From Myxococcus guangdongensis (GTDB lineage: Bacteria; Myxococcota; Myxococcia; Myxococcales; Myxococcaceae): a stretch of 64,000 bases of DNA. Below the pieces are notes generated by a model. The model ran no database searches, was not told where the DNA came from, and saw only the letters and a list, made by a program, of their open reading frames with translations. Each line of letters opens with the position of its first letter. Position 1 is the stretch's first letter. This document shows positions 36,541 through 45,735 of the stretch, one piece after another. The DNA is taken from the NCBI RefSeq assembly GCF_024198255.1, contig NZ_JAJVKW010000001.1, forward strand, positions 620,001 to 684,000. The letters are read 5' to 3'. The position numbers and the translations under genes were made by a program.

Positions 36541-37013
36541 GTCACGTCCCCAGGCGGCGTGCGCAGGGGGACACCGATGCGATTGAGCGCGTTGATGAGC
36601 GCCACCTGTGCGACCAGCGCCGCGAGTGACGCGTCGTCGAACGCCGCTCGCGCCGCGTCCCACACCGCGTCGGGGACGCCCTCCGGCCCCAGCTGGGTCG
36701 CGGCCTCGGTGTACGCGAGCGCGGCCCGCTCCGCGTCACTGAAGAGCAGGGACTCGCGCCAGACGACGACCTGATGGAGGCGGTCCTCGGACGCTCCCAG
36801 CTTGCGTGCTTCACGCACGTGCATGTCCACGCACAGGACGCAGCCGTTGTGCTGCGAGGCGCGAATCTTCACCAGCTCTCGGATGCTCGCAGACAGTGGG
36901 CCCTCCCGCAGCGCGGCGTCCACGGCGAGGAAGGCTCGGTAGGGCGCGGGGGCGAGCGTGGCGATGTCCAAGCGGGGACGAGGATGTGACGAGTCGTTTC
37001 GCGATGCCTGCAT
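36528..37013 (-). CDS. Carboxymuconolactone decarboxylase-family (AhpD-like) protein
   Basis: A 161-residue CMD/AhpD fold protein, cytoplasmic. The redox motif CVLCVDMH (Cys58, Cys61, His65) in SIRELVKIRASQHNGCVLCVDMHVREARKLG is of the AhpD type, which suggests peroxidase-linked disulfide chemistry rather than decarboxylation. ALAYTEAATQLGPEGVPDAVWDAARAAFDDASLAALVAQVALINALNRIG is the usual C-terminal half. AGGAGG precedes the ATG. It lies next to an ECF41 sigma factor gene and has an ECF41-type promoter, the known regulatory pairing. The two coding regions overlap tail to tail by 13 bp. Confidence 0.93.
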   Translation of the reverse strand: MQASRNDSSHPRPRLDIATLAPAPYRAFLAVDAALREGPLSASIRELVKIRASQHNGCVLCVDMHVREARKLGASEDRLHQVVVWRESLLFSDAERAALAYTEAATQLGPEGVPDAVWDAARAAFDDASLAALVAQVALINALNRIGVPLRTPPGDVTHAR

Positions 37014-37043
37014 GAAATGGCCTCCTGTTGGGTTCGCACAGAA

Positions 37044-37069
37044 GACGTGCGGCCGTTTCGCCTGTGACA
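37044..37069 (-). promoter_or_regulatory. ECF41-type promoter of the CMD-family gene
   Basis: On the minus strand: TGTCACA (37069-37063), 15 bases, CGTC (37047-37044), 30 bp before the ATG at 37013. Both boxes match the known ECF41 motif exactly. Confidence 0.75.
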
Positions 37070-37202
37070 GCCGGAAGCCGCGGGCCCTGTCGCACCGGGC
37101 TGCGATGAACCTGGAGTCGCCACCCTGGGAAGAAGTTTTCCCATCCCCGCCGGGCACACGCATTGCTGGGATTCCCGTGACAGCGAGAGTCAGGGAGGAC
37201 GG

Positions 37203-38510
37203 ATGCGAGGCGGATGGCGATGGGCAACGGCGGTGGGCATGGCGGTGTTCCTCGGCGCATGTGGAGAGTCCCCGGACAAGGACACCCCTGATGGCCCGGG
37301 CCCCTGGCCCACGGATGCGGTGAAGGACTACGCGACGGCGTTCGGCGTCGGCGCGGGAGTGCGGAGCATCGGCGTCGACGAGGGCCACAACATCTGGCTG
37401 CTGAAGGGCGACGAGATTGGCGTGCTGCGGCCCGGCGACACGGCGCCCACATGGACGCGCGGAGTGGGACAGGCGGCGGGAGGCTTCGGGCGGGACCAGA
37501 AGGCGCTCGGCTCCACCGTCATCTGCGGGGGTGAGGAAGGGCGCGCCTACGTGGGTTACCACACGTACGAATTACAGCCGGAGGTCCCGGACAAACCGCA
37601 CGCCTACATCCCAGGACCTGGGGAGGAGCACTACACCGAGGAGCGCTTCGCGGAGTACCAGAAGGGCGACCTGGACGCGGTGCGCGTGGAGTCCGACGGC
37701 ACGGTGGTGCTGGAGGAGCATCTGTGGCGCAGCGCGGGCGTGTCCGGCGGACAGCAGCAGCTCGGCATCCGCAACACCAATGACTTCCACTACGACGAGG
37801 ACCGCTCGGTGCTCGCCTGTCAGCGGGTGATGCGCGGCAGGGACCGGGGCGATGTCTACATCGGCACCAACCACGGCGTGACGTTGATTCGAGACCTCAC
37901 GTACAACAGCCACCGCCACGCGGCCTGGTATCTCGAGACGCCGCGCGCGGACGGCAGCGTGTCCCAGTCACTCCAGGCGGGGTTCAACTGGGGGCTCGGC
38001 ATCGGACCTGGGGGTGAGGTGCTGGTGGCCAATGACTGGCTCGTGGGCATCCTGCAGCCGAACGGCGTGTTGGCGGACTTCGACAGGGAGCTCACCTGGG
38101 AGGGGCCGGTGCCCTGGAGCTACAAGGGGCACAACGCGCAGCTCAACAGCCTGGAGTCCTTCGACCACTGGCGCGCCATCGCTCGCACGAAGGCGTGGAC
38201 GACCTGGGTGGGCAGTCGTGACTTCGGCCTGTGGCGCATGGAGCAGACGGACCGCTCCAGCGCGAACTACACGCGCATCACCACCCTGCCCTCCTCCAAC
38301 GTGACGGCGCTGGCTGCCACCGATGGGGGCATCGTCTACGTGGGCACGCAGGACCAGGGACTGTGGCGCATCGAGGAGGATGGGACGACGCTCAACCGCG
38401 TGGAGACCGCGAACGGGCGACAGGTGCTCCAGCTCGTCTACGACCCCACCGTGGCACCGGCCATGCTCTATGTGCTGACCGACCTGGGGCTGACCGTGCT
38501 GCGGGAGTAG
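37203..38510 (+). CDS. Beta-propeller-like lipoprotein
   Basis: A 435-residue lipoprotein (lipobox FLGAC, Cys about 20) with a charged Pro/Gly/Asp spacer. The rest is a series of four-stranded blades: GVRSIGVDEGHNIWLLKGDEIGVLRPG, AYVGYHTYEL, DVYIGTNHGVTLIRDL, GIGPGGEVLVANDWLVGILQPNG, TWVGSRDFGLWRM and VTALAATDGGIVYVGTQDQGLWRIEEDG. This resembles the two-component-regulator-propeller or WD-like repeats found in sensor proteins, here without a signalling domain. GGGAGGACGG precedes the ATG. It is divergent from the CMD gene. It may bind a sugar or protein at the cell surface; the partner is unknown. Confidence 0.72.
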   Translation: MRGGWRWATAVGMAVFLGACGESPDKDTPDGPGPWPTDAVKDYATAFGVGAGVRSIGVDEGHNIWLLKGDEIGVLRPGDTAPTWTRGVGQAAGGFGRDQKALGSTVICGGEEGRAYVGYHTYELQPEVPDKPHAYIPGPGEEHYTEERFAEYQKGDLDAVRVESDGTVVLEEHLWRSAGVSGGQQQLGIRNTNDFHYDEDRSVLACQRVMRGRDRGDVYIGTNHGVTLIRDLTYNSHRHAAWYLETPRADGSVSQSLQAGFNWGLGIGPGGEVLVANDWLVGILQPNGVLADFDRELTWEGPVPWSYKGHNAQLNSLESFDHWRAIARTKAWTTWVGSRDFGLWRMEQTDRSSANYTRITTLPSSNVTALAATDGGIVYVGTQDQGLWRIEEDGTTLNRVETANGRQVLQLVYDPTVAPAMLYVLTDLGLTVLRE

Positions 38511-38528
38511 CACGCACCAATACATCCA

Positions 38529-38566
38529 CCCGTGCCGTGAGGAGCTCACGGCAACGGGTCTGTTTT
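38529..38566 (+). terminator. Terminator after the propeller lipoprotein gene
   Basis: CCGTGAG-GAG-CTCACGG (38535-38551) inside an outer CCGT / ACGG pairing, followed by GTCTGTTTT. About 20 bp after the stop. Confidence 0.7.
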
Positions 38567-38569
38567 ACC

Positions 38570-38585
38570 TACCACTTGAGTGGTA
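38570..38585. promoter_or_regulatory. Palindromic operator-like site upstream of the YjzC-like gene
   Basis: TACCACT-TG-AGTGGTA, a perfect 7-2-7 inverted repeat, 88 bp before the ATG at 38674, directly after the terminator. Its size fits a dimeric repressor, but no regulator gene is adjacent. Confidence 0.4.
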
Positions 38586-38673
38586 TGGCTCGCGCCCATC
38601 CATGGATTCAAAGTCTCACGCTGTGCCAATCGGCACGACAACCCGTCTCATCAGGACGGAAGTGGAGACCACC

Positions 38674-38877
38674 ATGGCGACCGTGGGAGAGCGATTCAAG
38701 ACAGGAACGACGTGCCCCGTCTGGGGCAACTACATCTTCGATGGATATACGGACAACACGACCACGCCAGCGCCGACCAGCGAGGAGCGCGTCATCCAGC
38801 TCAACGTGGGCGCGACGTTCCCGCCCGTCAGGTCCACCAACAAGGGGGCGTACTGGAAGCTCGCGCGAATCCTGTAG
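38674..38877 (+). CDS. Small YjzC-like protein
   Basis: A 67-residue protein: ATVGERFKTGTTCPVWGNYIFDGYTDN...EERVIQLNVGATFPPVRSTNKGAYWKLARIL. The spacing of RFK-G...P..G-Y, then the I-L-G--FPP and final W-L, resembles the small YjzC family known from Bacillus, whose function is not established. There is no signal peptide. The ATG at 38674 is preceded by GGAAGTGGAGA; a longer frame from 38602 would add 24 residues that do not look like the family. It is a single gene behind an operator-like palindrome. Confidence 0.65.
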   Translation: MATVGERFKTGTTCPVWGNYIFDGYTDNTTTPAPTSEERVIQLNVGATFPPVRSTNKGAYWKLARIL

Positions 38878-38903
38878 TCAGTATGACTCCCACGCAGGCA
38901 GCG

Positions 38904-39530
38904 TCACGAAGCCACGAGTTCACGCATCGGGAGCTGCCTGCGTGACATGAGGTAGGCCACGCCGAGGTTGGGGACCCAGCAGAGCCACGCGACGATTCGG
39001 TAGGCCGTGACGAAGTCGCCCAGCGAGTGGACCAGCACGGGCATCCACAACCTCAGCGTGACCGCCGCGAAGCACGCAGCGAAGCTGTAGGTCATCATGA
39101 GCCGGTGCTCCTCGACCCGCCGGTTCCTGATGAGCCACCAGGCCCAGGCCGTCGTCGCGAGCCAGATGACACCCAGGCTGACGAAGCCCGACGCGGCGAT
39201 GAAGCCTCCCGTGGCGAAGAAGCCGATGTACACGGCCGCGAGCCCGCTCAGGAAGACCGCCCCGACATAGATCTTCCCGAGGCTTCGGTGCGCCCGCGGA
39301 TACCGGAGCCGCAACCTCGCGACGAACTGCGTCCAGCCCACCGCCAGCGCGAGCCCGCCCATCGCGATGTGCACATAGAAGGCCGCATTCCAGACGAGGT
39401 CCATCAGCAACGCCTCGTCCTTCGAGCCGCGAATCCCGAAGGTCGAGCCCGCGAGGAAGTAGCTGATGGGATACAGCCCCACCGCCACGCAAAGGAAGCC
39501 GAAGACGAACCAGCGTGCCTTGCGTGTCAT
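38904..39530 (-). CDS. DUF2306 multi-spanning membrane protein
   Basis: A 208-residue inner-membrane protein with six hydrophobic segments: FVFGFLCVAVGLYPISYFL, AAFYVHIAMGGLALAVGWTQFV, IYVGAVFLSGLAAVYIGFFA, SLGVIWLATTAWAWWLI, MMTYSFAACFAAVTLRLWMPV and AYRIVAWLCWVPNLGVAYLM. Conserved His residues (YVHIAMG, RAHRSLG, EEHRLMM) could bind heme or metal; this is the pattern of DUF2306, distantly like cytochrome b561-type proteins. The physiological role is unknown. It is alone, convergent to the YjzC-like gene. Confidence 0.78.
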   Translation of the reverse strand: MTRKARWFVFGFLCVAVGLYPISYFLAGSTFGIRGSKDEALLMDLVWNAAFYVHIAMGGLALAVGWTQFVARLRLRYPRAHRSLGKIYVGAVFLSGLAAVYIGFFATGGFIAASGFVSLGVIWLATTAWAWWLIRNRRVEEHRLMMTYSFAACFAAVTLRLWMPVLVHSLGDFVTAYRIVAWLCWVPNLGVAYLMSRRQLPMRELVAS

Positions 39531-39616
39531 CGTGGAGACCCAGGGTTCGAGATGGAGCGGCGCCGCGCGAACATCAATCGCCCACGGTTACGGACCGCGC
39601 CCCGCTCGATTGCATC

Positions 39617-40759
39617 TCACTCCGGAGAAGACGGCGCACGCAGCTCCATCTTCAGCGACTGCTTGCCCACCCACTCACCGCGCAGCAGGTTCTTCCCCAC
39701 CTCCAGCCGCAGACTCCCCGTCGAGTTGCCGTCGGCGTCCCGCTCCTGCAGCTCGAGCTTCCCGCCCTCCAACCGGCCGTCCACCTCAATCGGCTTGCGG
39801 TGCTTCTCGTAGAAGTACACGCCAGAGACCGAGTCATCGCGCTGCCGCTCCAACATCATGACGATGGGCATCTTGCCGATTCGCCCCCGCAGCACCTGGC
39901 CGAAGACGTCGCCGGACACCCCCTGCCCCTCCCCCAGCAACACCCGCTTGCCGTAGGCCGTCAGATGCGGACGCAGTGAGTCGTAGGACAGCGCCAGGCT
40001 GACCTTGTCGACGTCGTCGAGCGCGCGCGACGCGTGATTGCTGCAGCGTCCGGCAATCATCCGCGCCTCCGCCCCATCGAACTCCCAGCGCTCATGGAAG
40101 TAACTCCTGGTGCGCTCCTCCTCCGCATTCGCCTCCACACCCTCCAGACACTCACGGTTGAACGCGAGCCGCTCCTCCAGGTTCTCCACCGTGTCGCTCG
40201 CGGGCGTCTTCTTGCTCGACGGCTTCAGCTCCCGCTCATACCGCGCGACTTGTTCCCGATAGAGCCGCAGCTTCTCCTTGTGCATGCGCAGCACCAGCGC
40301 GCGCACACCCGCAGGAGTGAACAACTCTCCCGGGTTCACCTGCCGCCCCGTCCGCGTGTCGAAGGTGTAGGCCACGCTGTACGACTCGCAGTAGGCCCCG
40401 CAGCCCTCGACATCGAAACGAATCGTGAGCAGGCGCCCATCGTTCCGCGTCACGCTGAAGCTCTGCTCGGAGAGACCCGACAAATCGAGCCCATCCGCCG
40501 GCAACCGCGCCGCCACCTTCGTGGGCGTCAGTGCCTTGAACCGACCGATGAACAAACCGTCGTTGATGTTGGCGCCCACCTCCGGCGTGCCGTGGGTGAC
40601 CAGCGCCATCTGGAGGTCACCCACCGGGAAGACACTCTCCGCCTCCGGCTTGGGGATGACCTTCAGCGTGCGCACCTCCAGGCCCTCCGCCCCTGCCCTC
40701 CCCGTGAACAGCACGGCCAGGAGCGGGAGCAGCACGAGACGGACGGGAAGGCGCTTCAT
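39617..40759 (-). CDS. Exported hypothetical protein with DUF3298-like part
   Basis: A 380-residue protein with a signal peptide (KRLPVRLVLLPLLAVLFTGRAGA). The middle part DGRLLTIRFDVEGCGAYCESYSVAYTFDTRTGRQVNPGELFTPAGVRALVLRM resembles the DUF3298/RsiV-type domain, which is found in lysozyme-sensing or polysaccharide-deacetylase-associated proteins. Two Cys (GCGAYC) may pair. The C-terminus is a beta-rich segment (GKMPIVMMLERQRDDSVSGVYFYEKHRKPIEVDGRLEGGKLELQERD) of the kind that describes a small lipocalin-like or repeat barrel. The ATG at 40759 begins the signal peptide. It lies 78 bp after cheR on the same strand and may be read from the che operon. Confidence 0.65.
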   Translation of the reverse strand: MKRLPVRLVLLPLLAVLFTGRAGAEGLEVRTLKVIPKPEAESVFPVGDLQMALVTHGTPEVGANINDGLFIGRFKALTPTKVAARLPADGLDLSGLSEQSFSVTRNDGRLLTIRFDVEGCGAYCESYSVAYTFDTRTGRQVNPGELFTPAGVRALVLRMHKEKLRLYREQVARYERELKPSSKKTPASDTVENLEERLAFNRECLEGVEANAEEERTRSYFHERWEFDGAEARMIAGRCSNHASRALDDVDKVSLALSYDSLRPHLTAYGKRVLLGEGQGVSGDVFGQVLRGRIGKMPIVMMLERQRDDSVSGVYFYEKHRKPIEVDGRLEGGKLELQERDADGNSTGSLRLEVGKNLLRGEWVGKQSLKMELRAPSSPE

Positions 40760-40837
40760 CGGCAAGACCTCGGACAGGATGACCACGCCGGCATCCTGCC
40801 TCACGGCCTCACCGAAGGGCATCCCGAGGAGCACGCC

Positions 40838-41722
40838 TCAATACCGCGGCGTCGCCCCGAGACGAGGCGTGTACACGTTCGCGCTCACAGAGCGGACATC
40901 CACGTCGACGCCAATCAGGCTTTCCGCGTGCCCCAGGAAAAAATACCCCGTGGGCGCGAGCCGCTGAAGCATCCCGCCAATCACCCGGCCCCGCGCCTCC
41001 GCGCCGAAGTAGATGAGCACGTTGCGACAGAAGATGAGGTCGAACGGCCCCGGAGGCCACTCGCCGGGCGCGTTCAGGTTGACGCGCGCGTAGCGCATCA
41101 GCGCCCGCAGCTCCGGCCCCGCCTTCATCATGCCTTCCTGTGTCCGCACGCCCTTGAGCATGTACGCCCGCAGCAACGGCGGAGGAATCGTGGCCGCCCG
41201 CTCCAGCCCCCACAACCCCTCCTGCGTCCGCTCCAACGCCCACGTGGACAGGTCCGTCGCCAGGACCTCCAGGCTCCACCCCGAGCCTCGCGGGAACGCC
41301 TCCAACAAGCACATCGCGAGCGAATACGGCTCCTCCCCCGTGGAGCACGCCGCGCTCCAGACCCGGATGCTCCGGGCCCGACGCCCCGCGTTCGCCTGCG
41401 CAATCCAGTCGGGGAAGACGCGCTCGCGCAGCAGCTCGAAGTGCTGAGGCTCGCGGAAGAACGCCGTCTCATGGGTGCAGAGGCTGTCCAGCATCCGCAC
41501 CTTCTCGGCCTCGTGCCCCCGCTCGGTGACGTACGCGTAATACGCGCCGAACGACGTCAGCCCCAGCTCCCGGAGCCGACGCGAGAGCCGGTTCGCCACC
41601 AGCGCATCCTTGGACTGCGACAGGTGGATGCCCGCCTCTCGCTCCACCAACGCCTGGAACAGGGCGAGCTCCCGCGCGGTCAACACCGGGGGCGGGGCGA
41701 GCAGCCGCGTGAAGTCGCTCAT
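40838..41722 (-). CDS. cheR: Chemotaxis protein methyltransferase CheR
   Basis: A 294-residue S-adenosylmethionine-dependent enzyme that methylates glutamates of chemoreceptors. The N-terminal helical domain is LTARELALFQALVEREAGIHLSQSKDALVANRLSRRL; the catalytic domain has HETAFFREPQHFELL, the SAM-binding VWSAACSTGEEPYSLAM, LATDLSTWAL, and FDLIFCRNVLIYFG followed by GYFFLGHAESL. It is the last gene of a cheA-mcp-cheW-cheR operon, 4 bp after the cheW stop. No cheB methylesterase accompanies it here. Confidence 0.95.
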   Translation of the reverse strand: MSDFTRLLAPPPVLTARELALFQALVEREAGIHLSQSKDALVANRLSRRLRELGLTSFGAYYAYVTERGHEAEKVRMLDSLCTHETAFFREPQHFELLRERVFPDWIAQANAGRRARSIRVWSAACSTGEEPYSLAMCLLEAFPRGSGWSLEVLATDLSTWALERTQEGLWGLERAATIPPPLLRAYMLKGVRTQEGMMKAGPELRALMRYARVNLNAPGEWPPGPFDLIFCRNVLIYFGAEARGRVIGGMLQRLAPTGYFFLGHAESLIGVDVDVRSVSANVYTPRLGATPRY

Positions 41723-41726
41723 CGCG

Positions 41727-42299
41727 TCAGCCGTTGCCGGGAGCCTCATCCGGAATGGGCTCGACGACGACGGGGACGGGCGTGTCCAGCGTCTCGGCCC
41801 CGGCGGTGGGCTCCGCGGAGGCCGTCTCCAGGCTGAGCAGCTCCGCCACCGACAACAGCCGGTCCAGGTCCAACAACAGGATGAACGTGTCCTCGTGTCG
41901 CCCCAGGCCCAGGAGGAAGTCCAGGCGCACGCGCGTGCCGAACGCCGGCGGCTGCTCGATGTCCTCCGGCCCCAACTCCAGGACCTCGCTCACCGAGTCC
42001 GCCAGCAGGCCCATGGCGCTCTGCCGCCCGTCGAGCGACACCTCGACGATGACGAAGCACGTCCACCGGGTGATGGGCCTCGGCGGCAGACCAAACTTCA
42101 CCGCCAGGTCCACCACCGGCACCACGCTGCCTCGCAGGTTGATGACCCCCTGCACCGCCGCGGGCATGCCCGGCACCCGGGTGATGGGGCGGTGCTCGAT
42201 GATCTCCCTCACCCGCAGGATGCCGACGCCGTACTCCTCCCCCGCGAGCATGAAGCTCAGGAAGTTGGACCGGCCGGACTTCTCGATGGAGTCGCTCAT
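41727..42299 (-). CDS. cheW: Chemotaxis coupling protein CheW
   Basis: A 190-residue adaptor joining the receptor to CheA. The CheW fold is complete: FLSFMLAGEEYGVGILRVREIIEHRPITRVPGMPAAVQGVINLRGSVVPVVDLAVKFGL, then FVIVEVSLDGRQSAMGLLADSVSEVLELGPEDIEQPPAFG, RLDFLLGLGRHEDTFILLLDLDRLL. A 35-residue acidic, Pro-rich tail (ETASAEPTAGAETLDTPVPVV) follows and is not part of the fold. It lies 11 bp after the receptor stop and 4 bp before cheR. Confidence 0.95.
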   Translation of the reverse strand: MSDSIEKSGRSNFLSFMLAGEEYGVGILRVREIIEHRPITRVPGMPAAVQGVINLRGSVVPVVDLAVKFGLPPRPITRWTCFVIVEVSLDGRQSAMGLLADSVSEVLELGPEDIEQPPAFGTRVRLDFLLGLGRHEDTFILLLDLDRLLSVAELLSLETASAEPTAGAETLDTPVPVVVEPIPDEAPGNG

Positions 42300-42310
42300 G
42301 GCTCGGGCGC

Positions 42311-43972
42311 CTAGAACCGCTGGAAGTCCTGGTTCGAACCCGGCGCCGGTGACGCGGGCATCGGGCCCTGCGCCGCCGCGAACAGCGACCTCGCCGGGGA
42401 CGAGGGCGGACGCTGCGTGGGCGGCTTCGGCAGCGACAGCCCACGCCCCCCATACCCCGAGCCATCCGCGAGGCGGAAGAACGTCATCATCTGCAAGAGC
42501 GACTCGGCCTGCGTCGCCATCTCCTCGGCCGTGGAGGACAGCTCCTCCGCCGCGGACGCGTTGCGCTGGGTGACCTGGTCCACCTGCACCATCGCGCGGT
42601 TCATCTGCGACACGCCGATGGCCTGCTCCTTCGACACCGTCGTCACCTGCTGCACCAGCTCCGCCGTGCGGCGGATGCCCGGCACCAGCTCCGCCAGCAA
42701 CTGCCCGCTGCGCTCGGCGACCCGGACGCTGGCGCTGGCCAGCGCGCCAATCTCCTTCGCGGACTTCTGGCTGCGCTCGGCCAGCTTGCGCACCTCCGTG
42801 GCCACCACCGAGAAGCCCCGGCCATGCTCACCCGCGCGCGCCGCCTCCACCGCGGCGTTCAGCGCGAGCAGGTTCGTCTGGTAGGCAATCTCCTCGATGA
42901 TGGAGATGCGCTCCGCGATGGCGTTCATCGCGTCCACCGTCTCCTTCACCGCGCGCCCGCTCTCCTCCGCGTCACGCGCGCCCTTGACCGCCATCTGCTC
43001 CATCTGCCGGCTGTTCTCCGCGTTCTGGCTGATGGTGAGGTTGAGCTGCTCCAGGCTCGCGGTGGTCTCCTCCACCGAGGCCGCCTGGGTGCTGGTCCCC
43101 TGGGACAGGCTCTGAGAGGCGGCCGCCACCTGGGTGGACGCGGAGGACAGCGAGCCCGCCGCGCCGCGCACCTCGCTGATGACTCCCGACAGGCGGTGAA
43201 TCATCTCCCGCATGCCCGTCATCATCTGCCCCGTCTCGTCCTTGCCGCGAACGGAGATGCTCGCCGTCAAATCACCGCCCGTCACCTGCTCGGTCACCTG
43301 CACCGCCTCGGTCAGCGGGCGGACGATGCTCCGCGTCAGGATGAAGGACAGCGCGCCCGCGAGCATCACGCCCAGCGCGCCGCCGAAGATGAGGGTGTCG
43401 TACAGGAGCTCCACGAGCCGCGCGACGTCCTCCGCGCGCCGCGTCTGCAGCGCGGACTCCTCGGAGGCCACCTCGGTGAGCAGCGAGCGCATCCGGTCCG
43501 CCATCTCCTTGCCACGCGCGCCCTTCACCTCCTCGAAGATGGCGCTCAGGTCCGCCTTGCCCGCGACGACCTCGCGACGACGCGCGATGGTGGACTCGAG
43601 GTACTGGCCCTGCCACTGCTGGGCCAGGTCCCGGACCTCCTGCAGCCGCTCCTGCTGTCGGGAGCTGGCCAGGGTCAGCTCCCGGATGTGATTGAGGTTC
43701 TGGGCGAGGCTGATGCGCGCCGCGGTGTAGGAGTCCAGGAAGCGGTCGTCGCCCGTGATGAGGAAGCCGCGCTGGCCCGTCTCCAGGTCGGAGAGGTCCC
43801 CCTCCAGCGTCCGCACCGTCATGAGCACCTCGGTGCTCTGCTTGCTCCCGACGTCCGCCGCCGCGGTGCGGCTGAGCGTCGAGTACGTCGCCAGCACGAC
43901 GCCGATGAGGATGACCACCAGGGTCGTGAAGGCCAGCAACAATTTGCGGGTGATGCTCAGGTTGTCGAACAC
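42311..43972 (-). CDS. Methyl-accepting chemotaxis protein with CHASE3-like sensor
   Basis: A 553-residue transmembrane receptor. Membrane segments are at about 9-30 and 190-212. The periplasmic part (about 31-188) has [35 protein letters not shown], typical of CHASE3. A HAMP domain ([27 protein letters not shown]) leads to the signalling hairpin with [52 protein letters not shown] Pro-rich linker of about 45 residues ends in Asp-Phe-Gln-Arg-Phe, which fits the CheR/CheB docking pentapeptide pattern x-[HFYW]-x-x-[HFYW]. It starts 2 bp after the cheA stop. Confidence 0.93.
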   Translation of the reverse strand: MFDNLSITRKLLLAFTTLVVILIGVVLATYSTLSRTAAADVGSKQSTEVLMTVRTLEGDLSDLETGQRGFLITGDDRFLDSYTAARISLAQNLNHIRELTLASSRQQERLQEVRDLAQQWQGQYLESTIARRREVVAGKADLSAIFEEVKGARGKEMADRMRSLLTEVASEESALQTRRAEDVARLVELLYDTLIFGGALGVMLAGALSFILTRSIVRPLTEAVQVTEQVTGGDLTASISVRGKDETGQMMTGMREMIHRLSGVISEVRGAAGSLSSASTQVAAASQSLSQGTSTQAASVEETTASLEQLNLTISQNAENSRQMEQMAVKGARDAEESGRAVKETVDAMNAIAERISIIEEIAYQTNLLALNAAVEAARAGEHGRGFSVVATEVRKLAERSQKSAKEIGALASASVRVAERSGQLLAELVPGIRRTAELVQQVTTVSKEQAIGVSQMNRAMVQVDQVTQRNASAAEELSSTAEEMATQAESLLQMMTFFRLADGSGYGGRGLSLPKPPTQRPPSSPARSLFAAAQGPMPASPAPGSNQDFQRF

Positions 43973-43974
43973 GT

Positions 43975-45735
43975 TCAGGTCTCCGGAGAAGCGCGGGAGA
44001 AAGAGGCGCGAGGGTCGGCGCCCGGCGTGAGCGCGCTCTCGAGGAAGAGGGATTCAGGGGACTCGGCGGCGCGGCGGATGGCCCGGCGCACCAGCGCGGA
44101 GGTGTCCAGGATGAGGCCCACCCGGCCATCTCCCAGGATGGTCGACCCGGAGATGCCGGGCGCATCCTGGAACAGCCGCCCCAGGGGCCGGATGACACGC
44201 TGCCCCTCGCCCTGGAGATGGTCCACCGCCAGCCCGACGATGCCGTCCGGGTGTCGCAGCACGACGACGTTCTCCCGGCCCGGCGCCGTGCCGCCCACGC
44301 CGAAGACGCTGCGCAGGCGCAGGTAGGGCAAGGGCTGTCCGCGCAGCGCCAGCATGCCGGCCTCGTCGCCCGTGCGTTGGGAAGCGGGGAGCTCCAGGCA
44401 CTCCTGCACCAGCTCGATGGGGACCACGTAGACCTGGTCACCCACGCCCATGGCGAACCCCTGGATGACGGCGAGCGTGAGCGGCAACCGGAGCGTCATC
44501 GTGGTGCCGTGGCCCTCCCGGGTCCGCACGGCCACCGTGCCGCGCATGGCCTCCACGTCGCGGCGGACCACGTCCATCCCCACGCCGCGGCCCGACAGCT
44601 CCGTCACCGCCCTCGCGGTGGAGAACCCAGGCTCGAAGATGAGCCGGTCGACCTCTTCGTCCCGCAGCCGCTCCGGGTTCGCCACCAGGCCCCGCTCGCG
44701 GGCGCGCTCCCGGACGCGCTCGCGCTGGATGCCCCGGCCATCATCGGACAGCTCCACCACGACGCCCCCCGCCTCGTGGACGGCCCGCAGGCGCAGCCGA
44801 CCACACGCCTCCTTGCCCGCCGCCTGCCGCTCGGCCGGTGCCTCGATGCCGTGGTCCAGGGCGTTGCGCAGCAGGTGGAGCAAGGGGTCTCTCAGGGCCT
44901 CCAGCACCGCCGTGTCCAACGTGACGTCCTCGCCCTCCAACTCCAGCAGGGCCAGCTTCCCCTGCGCCCGGGCCAGGTCGCGGACGGTGCGCAGGTGCTG
45001 CCGGAACAGCGGCCCGACGGGGACCATGCGCACGCGCATCACCTCGTCCTGGAGCTCCTGGAAGAGCGGGTCCATCTCCCGCTGCTGGGTGAGGGCTTCG
45101 TCCCAGCTGGCGCCAGAGGCCTCCGCCTCCATCAGGAACTGCGTCATGCGCCCCCGCGCGATGGACAGCTCCGCGGCGAGCGTGACGATGCGGTCCAACC
45201 GCTCCACGTCCATGCGCAGCGAACGGCCCCGGGGCATCGCGCGGGCCTCGCTCCGCGGCGGGGCGTCCTCGAACGGGACGACCACCGTGGGCGGAGGGCT
45301 CGCGTCCTTCGACTTGCCGGTGGCCCCACCCTCGAGCAGGCGGGCCAGCTGGGCCTGGTGCGTGGGCCCCAGCTGGTCCACGCCCGCGAGCGCGGCCCGC
45401 GTCAGCTCCCGCAGGTGGTCCACCGCGCCGAGCAACAAGGAGACCCAGGGCTCGCCCACCGCGAGGCGTTGGTCGAGCAGGGCCTGGATGAGGTCCTCGG
45501 CCCCGTGGACGTAGTCCGTCAGCGATTGGAAGCCGAGCGAGCTGCCACTGCCCTTGAGGTTGTGGGCCAGTCGGAAGAGCGCTCGCAGGTGCTCGTCGTC
45601 CGGGCGGGCCTCCAGCGCGATGAGGGTCTCCTCCATCGAGGAGAGCAGCTCCTCCGCTTCCTCGGAGAAGACGGCCAGCACCTGCTGCCACTCCGCCCCC
45701 ATGCCTGGAGGGGGTCCCTTCATGTCGGCGCTCAC
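43975..45735 (-). CDS. cheA: Chemotaxis histidine kinase CheA
   Basis: A 586-residue kinase. The Hpt domain has the phosphorylated His58 in [17 protein letters not shown] Pro-rich linker follows without an obvious P2 CheY-binding domain. The dimerisation region is [24 protein letters not shown]; the ATPase domain has [57 protein letters not shown]; the C-terminal CheW-like domain starts near [17 protein letters not shown]. The start GTG at 45735 has GAGGTG 8 bases upstream. It heads the cheA-mcp-cheW-cheR operon. Lack of P2 and of a nearby cheY leaves the phosphate target open. Confidence 0.95.
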   Translation of the reverse strand: MSADMKGPPPGMGAEWQQVLAVFSEEAEELLSSMEETLIALEARPDDEHLRALFRLAHNLKGSGSSLGFQSLTDYVHGAEDLIQALLDQRLAVGEPWVSLLLGAVDHLRELTRAALAGVDQLGPTHQAQLARLLEGGATGKSKDASPPPTVVVPFEDAPPRSEARAMPRGRSLRMDVERLDRIVTLAAELSIARGRMTQFLMEAEASGASWDEALTQQREMDPLFQELQDEVMRVRMVPVGPLFRQHLRTVRDLARAQGKLALLELEGEDVTLDTAVLEALRDPLLHLLRNALDHGIEAPAERQAAGKEACGRLRLRAVHEAGGVVVELSDDGRGIQRERVRERARERGLVANPERLRDEEVDRLIFEPGFSTARAVTELSGRGVGMDVVRRDVEAMRGTVAVRTREGHGTTMTLRLPLTLAVIQGFAMGVGDQVYVVPIELVQECLELPASQRTGDEAGMLALRGQPLPYLRLRSVFGVGGTAPGRENVVVLRHPDGIVGLAVDHLQGEGQRVIRPLGRLFQDAPGISGSTILGDGRVGLILDTSALVRRAIRRAAESPESLFLESALTPGADPRASFSRASPET

